A stretch of 64,000 nucleotides of DNA from Limonium bicolor. Its lineage: Eukaryota; Streptophyta; Magnoliopsida; Caryophyllales; Plumbaginaceae. Below the pieces are notes generated by a model, which was not told the origin of the DNA, made no database searches, and was given only the letters and a program-made list of their open reading frames with translations. The translations under genes and the position numbers were made by a program. Below, piece by piece: positions 55,773 through 64,000 of the stretch; the stretch's first letter is position 1; every line of letters begins with the position of its first letter. The stretch lies in NCBI GenBank assembly GCA_023374045.1, contig CM041776.1, forward strand, positions 117,385,000 to 117,448,999. Direction: 5' to 3'.

Positions 55773-58700
55773 AGCGACAGTAAACTAACCCTAAAGGACG
55801 TAGTGGTCCAGGCGGTTACCAATAAACATTAAACTTTATGTGAGTCTGTAATGCAATAAAGCAGGACATAGCCTTCTTAAGGGCAGGGGTATGAAACCCT
55901 TGGGTTTGAGGTCGATAAACCTCGGGAAGACCTAGCCGGTCTGACCATTAGACCTGAAAATGATACACCATTTAGTAGAGTATTAGAAGGGGAGTAAATG
56001 AGAGTAACGATAATTAGTGCCTACAAGCCTAACCCCAGTGTCGGTATAGACATTGAATGTCAATCATTACCGGTGGGGAGTGTCGAGTCTTTAGGACCAG
56101 CATAACCATATTTAGGGAGTGTGCGACACTTGTGGTTAAACCACTACCGTTGAACATTGCCAGAGGGAAAGAAGTGAACTATACGAGCTAAGATTTTAAA
56201 TTAAACCTAACCGAGCTGAGTAACGTCGGCTTACAACTCGAGTGAGGGTAATAAAGTGATGTGGACATGGTATCACTAGGATACAATCAAGCGCTGAACT
56301 TGCTTACCCCGTCCAAGTCTGGAGTTGGGCATCCTGGTTTGGCCGAAGAGAACGGCTCAGGTGTATATAGTGTTTGGGGAAATAATAGAAAAGTACTGTT
56401 ATGGTAAACTATTTTGTAGTTGTAAGGAAAATTTAGGTAGATGTGTACGCACAATAAAAAGGGGCCGACGTTATGCCACATCACACACACCGGGGGTGTT
56501 GTAAATCTATTATGCTGCTAGACTCCCGTACGGAGGGTAGTGGATTTTAACTAAACAGTGAATCTGCCTGAGGACGGAAGATACCGTTACCTCGAATAGG
56601 ATGGAGGAAATACGAGTTGAATAAGAGCAAGGACTACTCAATGTAGAGCGATGATTAGTGGAACTCACTAAGTTGTGGGTATCCAATTGTAACTTAAGGC
56701 GAAAGTATTAGAACCAACTAGGATTTAATTAAATACAAAAAAAACCAACAATCATTTAATTATCAGAATAAGCACTGAACCTAAATATTGTATGGCATAG
56801 GCCTACGGAAGGATACCCTTAGTACCACCAAAATGACCCAAAACTAGGGGAACAAAGGTGATGAATCACAAGAACTCATTAATATCAGACTAAAGGGACT
56901 ACCATAAGATAGGGGAAACACGAGGTGTCAACCTTTATCATGGAGTCCAGACTACACCATAGGGTGTAACCCAATGACGTGGGTGGAGTTTGAGAACTGA
57001 AAACTCAAATCTGAAGGCGTTAATAGCTTGGGAGTGAACGGGAGAGATAGTAAATAGTTACTGATCTCCACTCACATATACTAGATGACGAGCATGTGGA
57101 ATTAGTATTAGGGCGATAAGTCGCAAACACCTATCTTGGAGAAGGTAAGGAAAATATACGTTAATAAATGAACCTATAGAACCCAGAGAACCCTCTAGGG
57201 CCATTCTGACATTAAGGGTTAAGAATTGGCAGCATAGTTACTTCAACATAAATTACCAGGACTAAGAGTACGATAACCACCGGGTACGAACACTATGAGT
57301 GCACTAAACGGGACATGGGATGACCACACTCCTAGGAGCTTGTGGGCCTATACAAAACTTACTTTAAGGGTAGTTGGGTAATAGTAATGTATCAGTATGA
57401 TACCCCATGTATGTAAACGAGTAGTGTGAGGACCCAGGAGGTAATCAACTCTATGTCTAAGTCAGTGAATGGAATCCTGACTAGGTAAGCCATGAATTGA
57501 TGAGAGAAATCTCAGTCAAACCAACAAGGTGGGGAAATCAAGGATAGCTTGATAATAAAACGACATAAGGTCATAACTCCACAGTGGATGAGTTAGAACA
57601 CAAGTTTTGCAGATTTTAGTAAACGAGAAAGCCAAGCCTAATTTGTGTGTAAAGGCGAGGTGAACCCATGAAGTGAAAGAGGAATTATGGTATCTTAGGA
57701 AGTTATATTAGAGAAACCTTTTGGAAGATTATAGATGCTACCCAAAAAGGGGGCACAGAAAGAGCTATATAATGCGCTGTGGGCACCGTGATGATTTCGC
57801 ATTAAACAATAATAACCACATGCTCAAGCCATAAAATGTTAGTATGTTAGTACCAATTAGGGTTGAACATAAAATGAATGCCAAGCTAAAACCCACAGTC
57901 GTATTGTATGTTTACAACAGATGAAGGGCAAAAGCGGGCATTATAACAGATACTCTAAGCTGGAGATTAGATACTCCATGCAAACCGCAATAGCGGATAA
58001 CCGTCCAATCGACTGGTACATGGTGCGCAACAAAGCGACCATTATAATAACTGTTAACCGAATTATGTTGGTGAGAATCAGAAGGTGGAAGATCAAATAA
58101 TAAATGGATTCCCCTAATCAAGAAGATGGATGAACCATATGTGTGGGTACTAAAATACCAACACACGAGGGATCGAGTTCACACTAGTAAAAGAGGACCT
58201 ATAAGGTACCTAAGGAACGAACTCATCCCAGAAGGAAATAACTTGGACACATGAGGCGCCAGTTAGTTGCGCATATTAGACTCGTTTTGAGATTTTAGGG
58301 AAATTACTGCAAGCACTAGGCTATAGCTACATAGCTCAACAACCCTTACATCGAAGGTTAGTTTGGTAGGGTGACATGAACTCTGGGAATGGAATACCAT
58401 GAGCATGTATAGAATTCAGGAAGACTGAATAGAATAGCTAGTTGAAATAATAAGCGTGTGTGACAGATGATACCACGCAGCGAAATAATTTACTCCATCC
58501 CCATAATTATGGAAGACTGTGTAGAAAACACCGTCACGTGGAGTTGAAACCAGCAGGAAACTACTACCAAAAAGGGGTAATGAAATATGTAGCGCATTAG
58601 TGCACTAATAGTACCACTGGAATGGAACATCTTGAACCTATTATTTCAAGATGATATATTCGTAGATTACGTGGGCGTAATCGTTTTTAAGGGGGGTAGA

Positions 58701-59500
58701 GCGATTTCGCACGCTTAAAATATACCGTACGTAGGAGTACGTAGTGCACGGTACTCATGCTACAAACTATTATTGTACGTAGAGTACAAGTATTATGATT
58801 GTGTTATATTACTTGAGGTAATATTGTGATGTATTATGTGTATGAACATAAATATATTTTAGTTCGCACTAGTTGTGGCGAATAGGAAAGGGAGAACAGA
58901 TAGAGTGTTCTTATCCTATTTCCGATTATTTATGCAAACGTTGCGAACATTAAACACATAAACGCCTAACTTGTTAGCTCCGGTCGAGAGTTCAAGTAGA
59001 TCTATCTGGTAGCTCCGATGGGAGATTTCAATAGAAGGAGTAGAAAGCTCCATACTATATAATTTGTGACTCGGTATGAAACCGATTATTGAAATGCGAT
59101 GAGGGAATCGACATGAGACCGATGTGTAACCTAGTGGAGGTAAAACCTCTAGGTGTTGTATGAATAATTATAAGTCGAGAGAACTTGGTACATGGTTAGG
59201 ATACAAGATCCTATATGCTAATGATTAGATTAATTACACTAGTTGACTTGTGTATCTATAGAACACAAGGTGGCTAATATCAAGAGGAAATAAGATTGGA
59301 AATGAATAAACAATTAAATTGATTGAAATTGGCGTGGGAAGTTGAACTTGATCCTGGTCCGATTAAGTGAAACCGAACACAAATTGAGGTGAGAGATAGT
59401 TCAACACTGACGCTGACCACGTCGGGGTTGAATGACTCTCGAAACTTCCTACAAGTGGACACAGATATGAATAGAAGTTGGAATTTAGGGCGTCACTCGA

Positions 59501-59687
59501 AGAGCCGTGGACCGTGGAGTCCTTCGTCATTAGACCGGTGTGTCTGCGAGTGACATCACCCAAAGAGCCGTGGACCGCAGAGCCCTTTGTCATTTGACCG
59601 GTGTGTTTGGCAGGTGATTAAGGAAATTAGGTGATACTGTCCGAGGAGCCGTGCACCGCAGTGTCCTTCGTTATTAAACCGGTGTGT
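59501..59687 (+). repeat. Three imperfect repeats near A's PPT
   Basis: Units starting near 59501, 59564 and 59645 share GAGCCGTGGACCG, CCTTCGTCATT and ACCGGTGTGTC. Confidence 0.8.
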
Positions 59688-59887
59688 CCACGGGTAGTAG
59701 ACGTTGGTTAGCATGGGGTTGGGGATCGTCAAGTCCTGGTCTTTAAGACTGCTTCCCTGTGATTTGTCATCGTTAAATATATGAGCACACATACATGTGG
59801 AGTGATGTGTGGGTATCCTCGCGAGATACTAGCATGTAGATAGGGATACATGGAGTATCCCTTGCAAAGACCTTTGAGTACTTTATT

Positions 59888-60023
59888 GAGTTTTGCACCT
59901 TGTCTAGTGCTGTGTATGAATGAGTTTTGCACCTTGTCTAGTGCTGTGTATGAATGAGTTTTGCACCTTGTCTAGTGCTGTGTATGAATGAGTTTTGCAC
60001 CTTGTTTAGTGCTGATTATGAAT
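59888..60023 (+). repeat. 34-bp tandem repeat, four copies
   Basis: Units start at 59888, 59922, 59956 and 59990 (GAGTTTTGCACCTTG...). The first three are identical; the fourth has a few changes. Confidence 0.93.
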
Positions 60024-60204
60024 GAATGTGTCATGATTATTGACTATATGGAATGAGGCTATTGCTGTAACGAATGTGATATATATACTAGGTCTGAATG
60101 TAGTGGGATGTACTCCCTAGTGATGATCTGTCTGTGATTACCTAGTGGAACTTGATTCCTTAGGTTAACTGATTATGGATAAGGACTTCGGGACGAAGCC
60201 TTTT

Positions 60205-60215
60205 AAGGGGGGTAG
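60205..60215 (+). other. Polypurine tract of A
   Basis: AAGGGGGGTAG before the 3' LTR, preceded by CTTCGGGACGAAGCC. Confidence 0.93.
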
Positions 60216-60217
60216 AT

Positions 60218-63200
60218 TGAAATACCCCTAACCTTAAAAACATAATTAAATGATCTATTAATGATCTAAGATGGTTAATAAACATCTAAATACCATTGGG
60301 AAGCAATCTAAAAGATCTCAACAAGGAAAACAAAATGCTTTAAGATCGGTAAGGCCAAAATGTGCTTTAAGACACCATAAAGATTGTATGACCTAAAATA
60401 GGATCCAAAGTGGATTCCTAAGTATTATAATGAAGTAAGGAACACAACAAAACTGTTCTCAAAGAAAACTAAGCTCAGAAACACCCTGTGACACAAAATG
60501 TGCACTAAACACCTTAAAACACGTTTTTGTGTATGAGCTCAAAGATAATGACTTTTTGTCATTTTAAAGACTCGAGTATATCATTTAAATCATTAATTTG
60601 ACATGTTAGACTATATTTTAAAGTCTAAATCAAAGTTTGAAAATAAAAATCAAAATATGACATTTATTTGTGAATAGTAACCCAAATAGTGCATTTTTTA
60701 AGCAAATTGACCAAGTTTGGTCAATGGTCAATTAATTGACCATTCTTATCCTTTGGCTGTCGGCAGGCAAGGAGGAGGAAGGACAGCACACACAGCATTA
60801 ATGCTAAATATCTACTTAATGTGATGATTCACCATTTTACTATTCCTTTTTTTACATTTTAACCATTTAAACACCTTTCCTCTCATTCTCTTGCCTCTTG
60901 TCCCATTCCAGCCAAGCCCTTAGCTCTTCCAAACTCTCTCAAGCTGTGTTCTTGAGTGTGGAAGACAAATCAACCTCTTAAGCACTTAAGGTAATGGTTT
61001 AAGGCATATTTTAGCTCTTTTTCTTCATCTCTTCATTACCTACACTTGGAGCTCATGATCTATCACTTCTCATGGCTCATTCTCAGTGTTTTAAGGCTTG
61101 AACAAACATCAATCTCAGCTGAAGCAAATATAGGGACCAAGGTTTCCAAAATTTGCATTATAAGGTAAAAACATACCTTAAGCATCTCTAGTCTTCATGC
61201 GGTTTTCTTCTTCTGATTTTTATGAGTTTATTCACTCATAATCTTCATATTTACATGTTCACTCAGTTTTTTTAACCATTTGGAGCAAGGGTGGCCGAAA
61301 TTCAAAGGAAATACCATTCTTTAAGGCATTTTGCCAAGGTAAAACCTATTACCATAGCAGCTTGTTGTAGTCTAGCTATTTCCTATGTTTATATGGTGAA
61401 TTTAACACCATGTGGTGTGTTTAATTCACCCCGAAATCCTTTGGAAACTTCCTTGCATTTTTAAGGTGATTTTTGCCTTAAATCTTACATTAATTCTTCT
61501 TTATGGTTAAGCTCATGCTTGGAGTATAACCATATCTTATTTTGGTGTATTAAACATGTCTAAATGATGTGGTGATTTTCCTCCAAGCTGCCGAGTTGTT
61601 ACAAGCATAAACCAAGGTATAAACACCTTAAACTTATGATTTTTATGATTTCTTAGCATATATATATTATGTGCCGAGAGTGGAGTTAAATATATGGGTT
61701 ATATTAACCTAAAAATGGAAAAAAGACTAAGATAAATTAAGCTAGTCATTTAAGTGATTTAATTAACATAATGGTCAAATTATGACATTATGTGGAAAAA
61801 TAAATAAACTACAGCAAGGCCGTGAGTTACTGTATAAATTGAGCTATTTATGTGTAATTTTATGTTATAAAGCAATGTTGTAATAAGGCCATGTCATTAG
61901 GCCATTTTAATCTAAGTTTAAAGCTTACTTAGTTTAATTTATGCTTATATAATTAAGTTTGGGGTCAAATGGCAATTACTAGTAAAATATAAAGCCATGG
62001 GCTTATTTTAGAGGAGTTTAGGGTTTTTAAATGAATTTTATAAAAATTATAAGATTTTATAAAGTTCTGGGGTGAAATTGTAAATATTGGAAAGTTTAAG
62101 GTAATCTTTGTAATTACCAAGAAAGTGGGGTCAAAATGATGTTTGGAAGTCAAACATTGACCAAGCAAAAGACTTTGACCAGATTTGATGATTTATTAAT
62201 TTAATTATCAAATTATATTAAGTTATGTATTAAAATGTAAAAATTACATAACATATGGGTATATACCGAAAGTTTGGGGTATTAAATGGTATTTTATACA
62301 CCTATGGGTCATTAGGAATTTTAAGGAATTTATTTGGTTAAATTTGGAGTTAATATGGATTATATAAGTATAATATATGATATTTTATATCATTGTTAAA
62401 TATAGGTAACATATATGGTGGAAACCGTAAATATTGAAAAAAAAAGGTTAGGAATGATGTTTATAACCTTTTGGTATAGTTTGGTAATTTTTGGAGTTAT
62501 ATATAAGGTTTTATTAAGATATATGTATAATCTATAGTTCTAAGGACATTAGAAACTATATGTTATAAAATGGGGTTATTTAGTGAATAAGGAAAATTGA
62601 TGGGTTGGAAATTAATTTAGAATAGGCCTAGGGTCTGTTCGGTTATTTGGGATTTTATAACCATAGGTTATAATTATATTAAGGTTTAAGGATTATAATA
62701 TAAGGTAAATATTATAAGTGTGACAATGGAATATAATTTGGGGATTGATTTGTAAAATCTGAAAGTATGGTGGAATTAAATAAAACCGAGAATACTATGG
62801 TACATTTGGTATTTTATAACAATTTATAACCATAGGTTATAATTGTTTAATGACATAAATGTCATAATATATGTTATATAACTATGATATAACATTATAT
62901 AAATTATGTGGTGGGTTTTGTAAATATTTAAGAAAATAAATGCTGTTCGGAAATAATGGGAATTCTAGAACAAAAATTTATAATATGGTTTTCAATGTTA
63001 TAAAGGTTATAACATTTATAATATAAGAAATATTCATTAAAAGATAATGAATATATTATAAAGATTTACCAAATAATAAATGGTCCCATAATACATGTAT
63101 ATAAATAAATATATGTTATGGTGTGGAAAAATATAATATGGTTAAATAACCATATATTATCATAATTAAAATGATATAAGATAAAGAGAAAAGAATTACA

Positions 63201-64000
63201 AACATTAGATATGGAAATTCTAATGTTAGGAGTATACATGGAAAAAAATAAGGATTTAAATTCAAAGTATTCTTTTTACATATGAATTATACCACATTAA
63301 ACTTTGAAAAACAACCTTAGGAAAATAAATACTAAGGTGAGATGTATAGTATATGATTAAGATTATACATGCAATATAGTGATACACTATATAATATACA
63401 AATGTGTATTAAATTACATGCGATAATAAACGTTTAAAGTTAAGTATATTAATATACTCGATGTAATCACGCATGAAATATGACGTTATTCCAAATCCCG
63501 AGTTAAACCGAAAACCCGACAAACGTTAATAGTTAACAACGGGGAATAAACCGGGATGGTTTAGTAACGGTACGGGGTGCCGTAGTGTATTGTTAGTACG
63601 AGATGCTGATGCATAGTGTGACGCATATTAATAGATTGTAAGAGGCGTCTCGAGGATCACCAGAGAATTTAGCTGATTCATACTCCACGGTCTTATAATC
63701 CCGGTGCACGGTATGTTATTTATGTGGCTTGATTGTCTCTGAGGATTTCCTCAGTTCAGACATTGTGTGAAAATCTGTGTTAAGATTGAGTGTCTGCTTG
63801 TGTGAATTAATATGCTTGAGTTGTGTATTAATGCTGCTTTATTATTATTACTGTTGCACGATAACAGTACCGTTTGTATATATGAGCATATTATAAAACG
63901 AACTAGCGGCAATGATGCTACCTTATATGTGTAATATAAGGAACGTAAGTAAAAACGTTGTAGCATTAGGATAATAAGATATATATATATATATATATAT
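60218..64000 (+). repeat. Element A 3' LTR, right end off-window
   Basis: Begins TGAAATACCCCTAACC. The part 62669-64000 matches 1-97 and 28802 to about 30039, and shows the empty site for B at 62761-62765. The part 60218-62668 has no counterpart in the window. It includes a CT-rich leader (about 60875-60910) and a donor-like CTTAAG/GTAATGG at 60991. The window ends in the (AT)n run. Confidence 0.92.

Larger units (their letters stand above)
55146..60217 (+). other. Element A internal region, part right of C
   Basis: About 5.1 kb without a recognisable gene; the longest frame (55374-55607, 77 codons) matches nothing I know. It has two GCACTTGC hairpins (55697-55716, 55753-55772), three 63-81 bp repeats at 59501-59687, a four-copy 34-bp tandem at 59888-60023 and a PPT. 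Layout parallels B and C, though sequence similarity is lower. Confidence 0.83.
1..64000 (+). mobile_element. Element A: outermost LARD-like Ty3/gypsy LTR retrotransposon, both ends off-window
   Basis: The window begins inside A's 5' LTR and ends inside its 3' LTR. Positions 1-97 match 62669-62765 base for base by eye, and 28802 onward continues the match from 62766, so B (98-28796) interrupts the 5' LTR. Adding the visible parts gives an LTR of about 5.0 kb. The internal region is about 5.6 kb once C is removed. It has a PBS, a PPT and TG...CA ends but no frame resembling gag or pol, which fits the LARD class (long LTRs with a non-coding interior). It is the oldest layer because B and C lie inside it. 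Its own target-site duplication is outside the window. Confidence 0.88.

Overview
The window is plant nuclear DNA made entirely of nested LTR retrotransposons; I see no host gene. The plant assignment rests on primer-binding sites complementary to plant initiator-Met tRNA (TGGTATCAGAGC), gypsy-type polypurine tracts (AAGGGGGG), 2-5 kb LTRs, and one chromodomain-bearing Ty3/gypsy polyprotein of the Tekay/Del type. The species cannot be told.

Layout, oldest to youngest. Element A (+) spans the whole window. Its 5' LTR is represented by 1-97 and 28802-31278, its internal region by 31279-31783 and 55151-60217, and its 3' LTR by 60218 to beyond 64000. Element B (-, 98-28796, TSD GAAAG) sits in A's 5' LTR. 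Element D (+, 9592-24186, TSD CCCCA) sits 12 bp inside B's 5' LTR. Element E (-, 11656-20215, TSD CCTTG) sits in D's 5' LTR. Element C (+, 31784-55145, TSD ATAAA) sits in A's internal region and is a tandem LTR-internal-LTR-internal-LTR array of the same family as B.

Only E codes for protein. It has an uninterrupted RT-RNase H-integrase-chromodomain frame of about 1000 codons and a frameshifted gag-protease. A, B, C and D have the signals needed for mobilisation (LTR ends, PBS, PPT) but no long coding frames. They look like LARD-type non-autonomous elements. D shares LTR ends, PBS leader and PPT context with E, so an E-like element is a plausible helper for D. A, B and C share termini, leader and PPT context with each other, and their helper is not in this window.

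Main points for a second look: (1) the tandem three-LTR, two-internal array C with a single outer TSD; (2) a perfect 10-bp hairpin covering the PBS in A, B and C, with a compensatory pair change; (3) conserved splice-like donor and acceptor sites inside the LTRs, implying a 1.3 or 3.1 kb leader intron; (4) clusters of related palindromes in the LTRs of B, C, D and E; (5) a protease relic without its catalytic motif inside the LARDs. Many copy-to-copy differences are 1-3 base indels, so some frameshifts and variants may be residual assembly error.
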